DNA of 58,747 bases from Circinella minor (Eukaryota; Mucoromycota; Mucoromycetes; Mucorales; Lichtheimiaceae): the NCBI GenBank assembly GCA_016758965.1, contig JAEPRB010000043.1, positions 1-58,747 of the forward strand, written 5' to 3'. Position 1 is the first letter of the stretch. Every line of letters begins with the position of its first letter. Position numbers and translations under genes: made by a program. Of this stretch, positions 12,108 to 23,188 are shown in pieces. The notes beneath the pieces were generated by a model. That model was not told the DNA's origin, made no database searches, and saw nothing but the letters and a program-made list of their open reading frames with translations.

Positions 12108-13585
12108 CTGTTACTGTTTTAAGTCATCCAAATGACTTTAATTAATTTTTAACTTTCCATTCTAATACATGGATCTGCATGATAAATTGACAATATTTCA
12201 ATAACATATATTATATATTCGGCATTTTGTGATAAACCATTTACCAATTTAGTTTAACATACATGTTTACTTCTTCTTTTTTCTTTTGCTGGCTGTTTTT
12301 GGAAATAGCATCGTTGATGAAGTGTTCAGTATTCAATAATATACCAAAAGAGTTGGATCGACTTTGAATGGTACGTAGCCTACATAGGTAGGGGGTTAAG
12401 GATCAATATCCCTCTTTCGAGTCAGCCGATCGTTACTGCTATTGAGCATGCTTGCTTCACTAGCAGTACCTTTATCTAATTTTCTCGTTTGGTACGTAAA
12501 CATATTACAATTACTATTTGGGGATAATATCAGCAACAATAGAATGAAAAAAACATGTTATTCATAGTCTACCCTTTCTTTCACTCAATTCCACCGACAA
12601 GAACCCCAGTGCGAGTCTTGTCCCGCTACAAGTTGCTGTAGGTATATTTTTTTCCAAGCGGTTATCGTACATATCACAGACGCACATTGATTTAGATAAG
12701 TATATATTTTCTTTTTCTGTTAAAAAATCATTTTGCACTATTTTCTTTTCAAATGTGTTTATAATTTAACACTTTTGATAACCCATCTTTGTATCTCGAA
12801 CACCACTATGTACGTATGTGAAACGTATACCGTTACCGTATAAATGACACAGAATAATGAGAAACTACGCCTTCAACGGAGCAAAGTGAGGCACGTAGAG
12901 GCGAGTGTAATGTTCAAAAAAAATAACGGAAAAGAAGTATCAATTGAAAACCTCTGGTAAAAGATCTTAATAGCATGAAGTTATAATCATGTATCACCAT
13001 GCTCCTTTTTTAACATTTCTACAGCATTGATCTTCACGAACATGTACCTCCATCATTTTCATTTGTAAATATCCATTATATTTGGGTTTGCTATAGGTAT
13101 TCTATCGTAAATCGAATCTGCTACCAATTTCTTAAAAAAACAATTACATCCACTAATGCCACGGGGCGTCCACTTCGTTGTGCTTTTATTATAGTACCTG
13201 TTAATTTCATAAAGGCAATTTTCATTTTTTTGTAAAATCAACGGATACTGTACTGTGAAATTTTTTCAAATAATGTGCATGTATTGAATACGTCAGCTCA
13301 CTACTGAATATTTTTTAACGTATCAAAATACATATTGATTGATAAATTATTTCTACATGCTTATGCTTATGACATTTTTGTGTAACTGTTTCTTTTTCTT
13401 ATTTGAGCACGTGTATAGCTTAAAAAAACAAGCTATATATAGTTCCCAAGAGGTGCAGAAATAATTTATTTTTTATCTTTTTTTTCCATCTTTCTAAATT
13501 TTTGCTCTATATATACCAAAGCAAAATGACAGCTGAACAGTATAGTATTCTGGGTGGGAAACAAAACTTAACCCACGAACCATTA
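12108..13585. other. Intergenic stretch with a possible mariner-like transposase scrap
   Basis: Mostly non-coding. On the minus strand at about 13059-13260, one frame gives GTIIKAQRSGRPVALVDV, which resembles the SGRP linker between the two helix-turn-helix units of Tc1/mariner transposases; the next frame continues FFKKLVADS. The scrap is short and frame-shifted, so the assignment is tentative. TACGTA hexamers occur near 12370, 12493 and 12810. Confidence 0.35.
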
Positions 13586-14686
13586 CATAAGAGCCCCATT
13601 AATTTCATGAACTTCATTCCTGGCTAATTTGTGAAATTAACTGTGGAATGAAATTATCGAGGTACCATGTTGGAAGCAAAAAAGGGTAAAAATTTTAACA
13701 GAAAAAAATAATAATAAATAAACCAATAATGTATTAGTGGACGTGTAATATGGTGTTTTTTTTTTCTTTATATATCACTTATATTTTTTATTTATTTATC
13801 CTTATCGTCTCTTTATATAATCAATATCATTTTTTTACTATCATTATTATCACTTTATCATCTTTATCATCATTATTATTATTATTTTTCTAAATAAATA
13901 TCAACCGATTTACAAGCAGTAATAACTAAGTTTAACCATGACCAATAAGATTTGATTTTACCTGGAACAAGATTCGATTTTACCTGAAATTGTATTCACT
14001 TTCACCTGGAACAAGATTCGAATTAAGGAGTTAGATACGTAATTAAATAATTAGTATAAAAAGGATAGTTTCTTCCTTTCAAACAAAATAGCAATTAGTT
14101 CACTCTCTTTCATTTTTATTGAAATAAACTCTTTTCCCGACTATTTGATCGGTTGAATTTGCTGGTTATAAAAACCGCCCTTTTATTTATTTTTCTTTTT
14201 ATTGATTAAGTTATTTATATAACTTTCCTTATTCCTTGAGTCTTTTACTCGGAATTTCTTATATTTTCTTTTTATTTTATTAATTACGTACGATCCGAAC
14301 GGGACGTAACAATGGTTCATATATATAGTTAATCTTTCTTTGACATCTTTTATGACAAGAGTACGTACCTAATCACGTACTAAAGAAAAAGTATGTGGGC
14401 ATAATTATAGCTATCATAGTCCTTTGATTCTCACTACTAGGTTCAGACAGTTACTGTCTTCGAAACAAGCTACTTTATATAACTTCTTTATCGCAGAAAA
14501 CCAATAAGAGCCTTTCTCAATGTATGATTTGGAAGGCCGCTTAATTTCAACCCTTCAAAATCATTGTGAAAGTGAAAATAAAGGGGCTGTGAAAGTTGAC
14601 AATATGTTTTGTAACTATTCCTAGCAAAAATCAGTAAATTAACGGGGGTTGAAATTAACATGGATGAAATTAACGGGGCTCTTCTG
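13586..14686. mobile_element. TA-flanked terminal-inverted-repeat element (mariner-type MITE) split by a solo LTR
   Basis: The left terminus after TA (13584-13585) reads CATAAGAGCCCCATTAATTTCAT, given here in parts: CATAAGAGCCCC then ATTAATTTCAT. The right terminus (about 14664-14686, followed by TA) is its reverse complement apart from two mismatches. TA flanks and short inverted repeats fit Tc1/mariner-type MITEs. Subtracting the nested LTR leaves about 543 bp with no transposase. A further right-type terminus with the same core (CCCCGTTAATTTCAT as reverse complement) ends at 14974, again followed by TA, which points to a second partial or tandem insertion. The minus-strand frame at 14488-14835 is only this terminus translated. 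Confidence 0.75.
13754..14311 (+). mobile_element. Solo LTR (about 558 bp) nested inside the TA-flanked element
   Basis: The unit begins TGTTTTT and ends CGTAACA, with inverted TGTT/AACA ends, and the 4-bp sequence ATGG lies on both sides (13750-13753 and 14312-14315), as for a target-site duplication. Inside are a TATA-like box (GTATAAAAAGG, about 14053) and, about 80 bases later, an AATAAA (about 14125), the usual order of promoter and polyadenylation signals in an LTR. An imperfect internal duplication (CCTGGAACAAGATTCGA twice, about 13960-14020) is also visible. No gag or pol follows, so this is a recombination remnant. The exact 5' edge is less certain than the 3' edge. Confidence 0.65.
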
Positions 14687-16305
14687 TACAAACCGATCAC
14701 TAGCACTATGGGCCAAGAGAATAAATATTCAATAAATAAACTCCTATGAAAAAACACGCAAGAGAGGTAACAGAAAAGCTGGCCTATCCTGTATAATAAT
14801 CTAATTGTACCTCTTATATTTATCACACAAATCAATTTTTTTTTAACTTATCCGTTAAGGATTCAATGCCGCTAGGTGAATTTTCTTATGTTATTTTTAC
14901 CATTCCTTGATTTTTTTTGGTGGAGTTAATGAGTAGTGAAAATTAACGGATATGAAATTAACGGGGTCCCTTTGTAATTGTTAATCGCCAATTATTTGTA
15001 TTAGCGGGCATGACTCCGCTTTAACCACTGTATTATTATTATGTGAAGGATATTATAAGTATGCACAAGAGAAGAATATAAACCGCGTTATGATTGACCA
15101 CTATCTTATTTTATATAAAGCATTAATATCTTTTTATTTATAATACCATTCTCTATGATAAGCTATAATAATTTCTAGTCACTCCAATTATATGTCCAGT
15201 TTGCTGGGCATTCAGCTGCGCCATCACACTAATCTCGTACTCATATATCTCCGCTTAATATTTTGGATTTTGGCTGTAAATAATTTCCTCGCAAAAGTGA
15301 CGTGGTTTTTTTCATTTCGAAAGCTATGGAAGAGTGGTTGAAGCTTATATTTTGTAGCTTTAATGCACATGCTTGCAGTTGTATTTTTCTTTGCAATGTT
15401 TTACTCTATAATCCAGTAAGTAAAGAAAATTATGTTTATTTCCATGAACGGTTTTTTTCTCTAAGGAAAAAAAGGACCAGACATTATAAGAAGCATAATA
15501 CAAGTTGAAACATCACCGGAACTTTCATAGCACCAGCACAATTCCTCCTAGTTTTCAAAATCCAGCAAGAAGATTAATGTAAATAGCAAGATATGTAAAG
15601 TTGTTTATAACTTTGAAGTTCATCTTTGTCACCATGGGATATTATTAAATAATAACCGCGTTTTTTTTTTCTCTCGCTGAATAAATTGTCCAGTATACCA
15701 GTCTCAGTTTCGTCAAGATATGAATCTTGTTCGTTTATGACCTTTATGGACATGACCAGTGCCCAGCGCGTAAAACCGAGAAACACCAGGGCAGACACGA
15801 AGACTTTGTTCTTTGACCTGCCAGGAGTGGGAAGTAAATGGTTTATGGTTCTTTTTGAATTGTAGACTTATTTGCGTTGGTCATGTCATTGAATCTATTG
15901 CTAAGGCTATCATAGTAAGTTTGTCAAATAAGATTTTTTCATGTTCCTTTTCGATGTACTAATGCTTTTATGCAATCGTATCTTTGCGTGTTTGTATAGA
16001 TGTGCTGCTACCAATATGGGGAACTGGTTAGGCCGAAGGTTTTGGATGAGGATGAAATTATGAAAGATTTCATGCTTTGTATGGTTGCTTGGTACACAAT
16101 GCAGCTTATTCGACTACATATTAATTCATATACATGTTTTTACTTATGTGTTTATAATTTATTGATTCTTTGTGTGTGTGTTTGAATTTACTGCAACCTG
16201 GAACTGACACTTTTTGTTAACCATGAGTGGATAACTGGTTCTATCGTAAAGACTCACCGTTTTTTGATTTGGACATTATTAATATACATTATTTCTATGC
16301 CCCAT

Positions 16306-16338
<33 letters not shown>

Positions 16339-16607
16339 AAATAAAACATTCATTATAAGATATCAATCCAAAAGTATGAATATAGCTCCCCACGAATGTT
16401 ACTTTATGAGGTTGTTTATTCTCTGAAATTGAGCGTTATGACAATAAAGAAATTTCTTATCTTTCTTAGATTATATAGGCATAACAATCATTTGTTCAGT
16501 AAATATAACAGAGAAAAAAGGAAAACAAAAAAAGTGACTCAGACTGATACGAATGCTTGTTTTTATAAATCTTCAGAAGTGAAGATTAGTGTTACCCCTA
16601 TTCTGTA
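14687..16607. other. Intergenic stretch with possible degraded exons
   Basis: No gene can be defended. On the plus strand at about 15695-15840 one open frame contains FMTFMDMTSAQRVKPRNT and FFDLPGVGSKWFM, and after a possible intron at 16000 another gives MCCYQYGELVRPKVLDEDEI. These have coding-like composition but no identifiable domain, and stops lie between them, so they may be scraps of a lost gene or element. A terminus like that of the TA-flanked element ends at 14974. A (TA)n run lies at about 16307-16326. Confidence 0.35.
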
Positions 16608-16934
16608 CAGTGAGTACAGTATTCGCTTAACCGGTTCCCAATACATGTGAGGATTTGTACCGGTTTAGCGAATTACCGGTTTAGCGAATCGAAACTCAGT
16701 TGATAGTAATATGTAGAATATAAGCAATTTGTTGACAGATTTTCCCTAGACGACCTGCATATTTTTTACTTGGTGCGAAAAAAAAAATTAGCTTCTAGAA
16801 ACAAAGGAAAGCGCTGAGATGACATATAAGCAAGCTCGAATCACTGATTTTCCAATTAAATATAGTAATAACAATAAAAATATTATCCGATTTGATCACA
16901 GAACCAATAAAAAAATTAATATTATCATATTCAT

Positions 16935-16977
<43 letters not shown>

Positions 16978-17138
16978 CGTAAGGAAAAAGGACTAATATA
17001 ACTCCTGTAAATATTTGGAAAGGTTCACCGGATACCAGTTTAGCGAATTACCGATATTTTACTACGTAAGTATATAAAAAATAATTGAGACACACGACCG
17101 GTTTAGCGAAATACTGGTTTAACGAGTACGTAACTACG
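16608..17138. mobile_element. TA-type MITE with repeated CGGTTTAGCGAA motifs
   Basis: The left end after TA reads CAGTGAGTACAGTATTCGCT followed by TAACCGG; the right end (about 17098-17138) gives, on the opposite strand, GTACTCGTTAAACCAGTATTTCG and CTAAACCGG when read in parts. The motif CCGGTTTAGCGAA recurs in both sub-terminal regions (about 16660-16690 and 17025-17110). The interior is a (CA)n(TA)n microsatellite and A-rich DNA, with no transposase. The style is that of mariner-derived MITEs. The right boundary is uncertain because it abuts a fragment of the 2.4-kb repeat and TACGTA hexamers. Confidence 0.65.
16935..16977. repeat. Compound (CA)n(TA)n microsatellite
   Basis: A run of alternating CA followed directly by alternating TA, inside the MITE at 16608-17138. 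It has no coding role; the small frame across it translates to HTHTHTHIYIYIYI. Confidence 0.9.
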
Positions 17139-17335
17139 TATCATTGTTATCATTGATTTTAAAAAAGTAGGAGTCTACGTTTTGTTCTTTAATTTCTTGA
17201 ATCACTTTGTTACAACGTCTTAATAAAGAGAGTAAAAATAAATATCATATAATCAAGGAATTATATACCACTAATATATGGTACTTTTTCACTTAGATAT
17301 TAATTGGTAATAACAAAGATTGATCTAACATCATG
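17135..17335. repeat. Terminal fragment of the 2.4-kb repeat (third copy)
   Basis: This segment, ending AACAAAGATTGATCTAACA, matches the outer ends of the two large inverted-repeat arms (33785 onward on the opposite strand, and up to 50013 on this strand): shared blocks include TTATCATTGATTTT, CACTTTGTTACAACGTCTT and CTTTTTCACTT. It therefore has the orientation of the right arm. Only about 200 bases are present. The MITE at 16608-17138 abuts its inner edge and may have inserted into it. Confidence 0.7.
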
Positions 17336-18879
17336 ACAAAATTTATTTAAATATTCATTATTACGTATAATCAGTATTGGCAAAACAGTATTAGCACTGA
17401 AAGTTGAATTTGACCATGCAAGATATGATTGTCAAACTAAACAAAAATTTCAAAATTGAGCCATACCAGCCAAACTAAAGTTTATTATTTAACTACCTCT
17501 AAAAACTGACTCTATGAATTGAAGTGCCATCAATCAGGTCGTTGTGTTTGATAATGTTACTCTCTATTATAACATTGTGATAAATTTTTATTATAATTTT
17601 CTCTACTACATGGGGTTGTTATGTATATCAGCAAAAAGAGTAAGGCTTAAACTATGTTATTTTCATGAAGGAAGAGCAGAAATTAATAGAGTGGGGAGAA
17701 AAATAAAAAAGTACTTATAATAACCAAGTAAAAACCAAAAGTTTTTCGAGACAAATCTGAACAAGAGATATAAAGATAAAAAGGTAATGATATTTCTTTA
17801 TTGATAAAAATTGTGAGAGTGAACTCCAAAGGAAAAAGAAAAAAAAAACTAACTAAACTTTAAACTAATTAAACTAACAGTTAGGTATATTTTATATCTT
17901 TGAAAGACTCTCCCTTGTCATAAAACATAAAAACAAAAACAAAAATCAAACTGGTTGCATCTTCTCAAACAAAAATGCCGGTACGTACAGGATAAACTAT
18001 TTGAATATTTATACCACAACGCTTTACAGGAGTTATATACAGAATATGTAGATTCATTTATGTGTTCGAAATATAAACTAGTGGTCTTGAGTCGTTCTCT
18101 GGAATTTGAGCCAGGTGCTTCTTGTTGTCGTTAAGCCGCACAATTTGTGGGCGTACGTGGGTCACGTAATAAAGAATGGGTAATACTTTGTTTAAATCAC
18201 AAACTCTGAAATTTTTCGTCGTGTTCTTCAACTATTCAAGATACTCATTTTTTTCTAGTGTACTCTATACGTATTTATATGCTATGTAAGGATAAACCAA
18301 GGTTAGTTCCATATCTCAAAATACACAGAAAAAAAAATTCAATATTGCGAAAATATTCACTTTTGTATTGTTATATTCATTTATATATTTAAAATTTATT
18401 ACAATTTTTACAACAAGTATTTTAATTTATAGTCAATTGGTGGCTCTTTTTTGTACGATTTTAAAAGATATATTCACAACCTTTTTTTCCTAATACTCGA
18501 CCAGCCCAGAAAAACCAACTCTATTTTTTACTTGAATGACGCATCGTTTAAGTCGTGTAGATCTAGATCTATATGGCCATAAACTATGATTTTCAACAGG
18601 TTCGGTGACGTCTACTACTGCGAGAAGTTTTTTTGATAATTATTGTATTCATGAGCAAAGATGTTTCGGATGAAGCCAAAATACTGACGCTTTTCAGGTC
18701 TAATTGAGCTGGTCCAACTTAGATCAGTGTTGACTTTTGTGAATACTCTGATAAATGAATGGTTTTGACCACCATACAGTATTGATTCTTGTCAAAGTTG
18801 TCTACCTGTTTCCAGTAATTGGCGTGGGTCGATGATAATGTTGTACGTGTTTTGATGTATTGGGCTGTTGACTAATATA
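17336..18879. other. Non-coding stretch, probably including the 3' flank of the Plavaka element
   Basis: No reading frame of note. The right part may be 3' sequence of the transposon read on the minus strand (a degraded frame continues to about 18700), but I could not find paired terminal repeats. TACGTA occurs near 17362, 17981 and 18270. Confidence 0.4.
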
Positions 18880-21173
18880 GATGCAACAACAGCTTTTCTT
18901 TTTTGCTCTTATGGCTCTTGAAGTCCTGTTTCTTCTTCGAATGGCTGCTATCTCGACAACGACATTCCCCAAATTAACTCCAGCATCTCGTACAGAATGA
19001 ACACGTCGTTTTTAACTCCCCTATAGCTCTCTCCATACAAAACGCAGTATAGTGCGGCATTGGCCCTAATCGTTCCACTAACTTGTAGGTATGCAACAAA
19101 TAATGCTGATTTATTGTAAATAGTCTGATCCTGGAAGTTTTTTGTATTAACAGCCAGTTGTTCCACGCGTTCACTTCTTGCTGTGGGGAGAACATCCCAT
19201 TATTGTGTAGTTTACGGCTACAAATTTATTTGAATGCCGTTGCCAAGTTCATCAGCGCATCACAAGTACTTTTGTCTGTATAATACTCTAGCAATAACGA
19301 CGAAACCAAGTACGATACGAAGTGAATCCAGTCGATCGATCGATAGAATCCACCATGAATACAAATGTCGCCGCAATCATCAGGAAAGACTGCAGACAAC
19401 TTGCATGAATCTGCAACTAGTTCACCAAACTCTCGGCACGTTTTTGGTGATAAATATAAAGGGTTTCCTTCTTTACCATATTCACCGATGACAATACGCC
19501 AAAGTTGCTTTCCAACGCCTGATAACAAATGCATCCAATCATTGGGAGAAAAGGTCGCACCATGGAAAGTTGGTAAGTATGCAAAAATAGATCAATTGGA
19601 CTGCCCTCTTTCCTTATTTCTGGCCTTGTCTTGATCTGTTTTCTGTTTCTTAAAAGATTCGATCTTACGTGTTCTTAATGTTGTTTTTGGAGGAAATGTC
19701 ATACAGTTCAACATGAACTCGCCACGAATCAAACAAAATCTACATCCACGATCATGTGTATGGAAACTGTGTCCTGCCATTTTTGCAACTGCCAAAATAT
19801 CACCACCACAAAATAAAAGATGTGCATGCACACATAATGGATTAGCTTCTGTTTCAACTATGATGCCGTTTTTACAAAGTTGTTCGAGGTCATTCAATAA
19901 CGGTTTGAAGAAGGTCATGTCTTGTGGTTTGTTGGGTTCGGGAAGTATACCCACTTGTAGCATGAGTTGGTTCTCCATTCGGTGCTTGGGATTTATATTT
20001 AACATGGTTAAGTGGACAATTGTCATGGAGTGTTTACTGGATTTGAACTGCTGGTAGTCAGCTGTATAAAGCCCTAATCCAATGACCAATTCATTCTCAA
20101 ACAGATGCTTCACATTATTGTATAGTTTACCATAAAAAATGTCCGTCATTACATTTTCCTTGGTAGGACGTTTGGATCTATACTTTAGCATCTCGCGAGT
20201 TGTATTGTCTGACACTGGTAATGCGAGTTGTCCTTTTAAGGAAAGCTGCTGCATTATTTTTACTGGCTCGGTAGTAGAACCTTCCTTGTATCTTGCTGTG
20301 GAACAATGGGTACAATCTGTGGCCTTGTCGCCTGGCAAGTACATTTTGCATCCGTTAGGACAAATAGGACAAATAATAGGCTTGACAGAAAATGAATTAC
20401 GCAGATATTGCTTGGAAAGATTATAACTGAGGAGTGGAGGTAATTTTCCATCTGTGAAACGGTTGATGCGGTTGATCATTCGTTTGAATAATTCTCTTGG
20501 TGCTCCATATTCGACTGCTAGTGCATAGAGATCAATACTAGTTTGAATATGATTATTCATAAAATGGTTGGTGTTGGTACGAAAATCGTAATGTGGTATT
20601 TTGTTAGGAGTTTGTTTCGTAGCTGGTTTGGTCACAGAAGATGGAGCAAAAATAGATGAAAAGTTTGGGTTGCTAGGTAATTGTATAGGTCTGAGAGTTT
20701 CATCGTCAGCCGCTATACTTTCATCATCGTCCTCAAAATCTTTTGGGCCTGATGAGGAATGATCCCATTGGTAGCTGTCTTCGTGGTAATCCTGAACTAA
20801 GATATTGCTTGTATTATCAATTACATCCAAAGGAGACAAGGGTTTTTGATCGGTTGACATACAGGTCGGATTGGATTGAAGGTTTATCTGAAAATTGTGA
20901 CGTTTCACAAATAGTTTTGATTTTAGTGCATGAAATAAAAAGAAAATAATATATGAATATAACATTTTGACTAAAGTCGACTTTTTATGAGTTTGATCTT
21001 ACATTGTTGGAACTTGGCATAAACAGGCTCGCACCTAATTGTGATGGCATGGACTCAATAGAATCAAAATGTTTTTTAAGACATCTATCCAAATGAATAC
21101 GTTTGGGTTCAAAATTACTGCTGATATACTTTTGACAGAATTGGCAGTAATATGTAATGGTTTTATCTGACAT
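18880..21173 (-). pseudogene. Decayed Plavaka-type (CACTA superfamily, tnp2-like) transposase
   Basis: Minus strand: exon 1 is 21173-21003 (57 aa, with a C2H2-like finger YCQFCQ..HLDRC), then a GT..AG intron to 20888, then exon 2 from 20887. The long frame shows CPICPNGCKMY with paired Cys, DIFYGKLYNNVKHLF, GLGLYTADYQQFKSSKHS, VHLTMLNINPKHRM, CGGDILAVAKMAGHS and DRGCRFCLIRGEF, then LPTFHGATFSPNDWMHLL and FTINQHYLLH..CMERAIGELK, the order and wording of tnp2/Plavaka transposases. Lesions: in-frame TGA at 19592-19594 and TAA at 19226-19228 in one continuous frame, and a frameshift at about 18985-19010, after which a third frame continues AGVNLGNVVVEIAAI. It is not expected to be active. Terminal inverted repeats were not found. 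A divergent gene starts about 280 bases away. Confidence 0.87.
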
Positions 21174-21454
21174 GATAAAAAAAAGTGTTTGTAAGAGTTA
21201 TTTTTTTTTTTATCTTTGTCTTTGTTTTTTTTTCTACCTTTTATATACGTACGGTAGAGAATAAATGACTATATGCTACTTGTACAGATAGCACTAGCGC
21301 TGTTAAAAACAAATGCCTATCTTGGACTTTTTTAACATCTACTCCTTGACACAAATTTTAAACGCCCCCCTATTTACAAATCGCCCATCTTAAAATAAAT
21401 ATTCCCTTCTCTTCCAGTTCCACTGCAAATTTTTTATAATCGTTATTTTCAAGC

Positions 21455-23188
21455 ATGTCGGCCGACTTTGAAGCACTTTGACTCTTTGCCCAGTTTACTG
21501 CCATGATTAATGATATAGGTGAGCAAGTTAACCGTGAAGCAAGCACTGGAACGTATTAAGAATTCCATAACCGCACTCTCAAGTGCTGTCACCAGCTTGG
21601 ATAATCAAGTCCACTTGCTTGCGTCCTGTGGGAGCAGTGTAGTGTCATGGAATTAAGAATGTAAAAATACCGGAGATTCTAAGGGTTTACCCCCGATAAA
21701 ACTGAAAAGGATCTTCTTAAGAACAAGGTTATCATACCTTAGGATAAAATTCTTTAAGATACATTCTTCAGATGACATATCAGCGATAACTCATCATAAT
21801 AAACAATCCATATAAATAGACCAACTAGTACATAGAATAAATAATCTTTATCTTATTTTTAAGAATAAACACTGTTTTAAAGGACTCATCGTTTTGTTTA
21901 CTTTTTTATTATCGAATTAAGTTATTATTCTATCGTACAACCTCAAGCAGACAGTTGTATGAGCATAACTCCAACCATTTGTCAGCCTCTGGTTGCTTCA
22001 AATCCGTTCACTGGCCTCAATATCCAAAGAATAGTTTGTCATCCTGTTGACCAGAAGGGTAATCTCCATCAGTTCTTAAGGGACATGTATAGCATTCTTG
22101 GGCGTAGCGTTCTAGGTGAGGAACTATGGAACCCTGTGTATCTCACCACGTTCAAGAGAACGGTAAAGCCACTAGCAGCACGAGTTGCATATACTCTTCG
22201 TTCACAAGCTAACCTACCGGCTTCTTTTTCATGGTCTGACCTGAATGCTGGCCAAAAGCATGAAGTGGTTGATATGCTAGAACGGTTGACAGCTGTCATG
22301 TTTCCTTTTGAGAAGTGTGTTGGATACTGGGGTGCCGGTTTGTTGATGGTGAGGGCATGGAATAAAATACGTGCAAATGGTGACAATCAAGAAGGTTACT
22401 ATCTCCTCAAACATTTTGTTCACTTTTGTTGTCTATTATCTAACATATTATTTTATTTATATTAGGTGAACAAGTTCCTCAACAGCATTCAGGTTAGTGC
22501 TGTTCACATACATCTTATGAGTCTTTTTTTTTTTTTTTTTTTTTTTTTTTGTATTTTCTAACATATAATATCTTAATAATATTAGATACACACGTCACCC
22601 AGAAAGAATGTGTGGTTAGTGACGAAGAATTAGTTCAGAGTGGTGATCAAAGGTAATCCACTACTCTTTTCTTATTATACGAACACCATCGATGTTGATA
22701 TCTAACTTTATATTTTTTCAAATACGTACATCTTATTTTTTTTTTTTAGTGACACCACACTTCCATCTAACCCGGATAGCTGGTTAGAAGAAGATAAAAT
22801 CAACCAAGAAAGCCAGGACATTCTGTTAGGTGTAGAACTGACAAGTGCAGTCAAGGAATCCTCCAGTGACGATATACCGATCTTGGTTGAACAAGGTAGA
22901 AAAGACAGCTATCTTTTTTATTATGAGTACATGAATGCTTGTGATTATACTATTTCATTCTTTTAATAACATATAATGGGTTTGTCACTCGTAATTATTA
23001 TATCATATGTATTTCCTATAGACCATAATCCAAGATCAAATTAAATTTCTGGTGGTCGTGGTGGTGCTCTTCGCAGTCGTGGGAACTTTTCTGGTGGTTG
23101 TGGACGTGTTGCTGCTAAAAGCAACATGGTTCGCTCAGGGCGTGTTGGTCGTCCTCGTGGTAGATTTGGTGCCATTTTTCGTTCATAA
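21455..23188 (+). pseudogene. Broken multi-exon gene of unknown family with an RGG-like tail, divergent to the transposase
   Basis: Best exons: 21959-22394, 22466-22492, 22586-22652, 22750-22895 and 23022-23188, all GT..AG with consistent phase. A likely first exon at about 21455-21660 begins MSADFEAL, meets an in-frame TGA, then changes frame to a helical stretch ALERIKNSITALSSAVTSLD. The main exon has ELWNPVYLTTFKRTVKPL and FSWSDLNAGQKHEVVDMLER, the middle is acidic (SSSDDIPILVEQ), and the last exon is Gly/Arg-rich (SGGRGGALRSRGNFSGG, RVGRPRGRFG), typical of RNA- or DNA-binding tails. An in-frame TAA precedes the RGG part. I do not recognise the family. Being divergent to a Plavaka transposase it may be an accessory protein of that element, but a neighbouring host or gag-like gene is equally possible. 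Confidence 0.55.

Noticed and set aside
14488..14835. 115-residue minus-strand frame
   Set aside because: Overlaps the MITE terminus and has no domain or coding-like composition.
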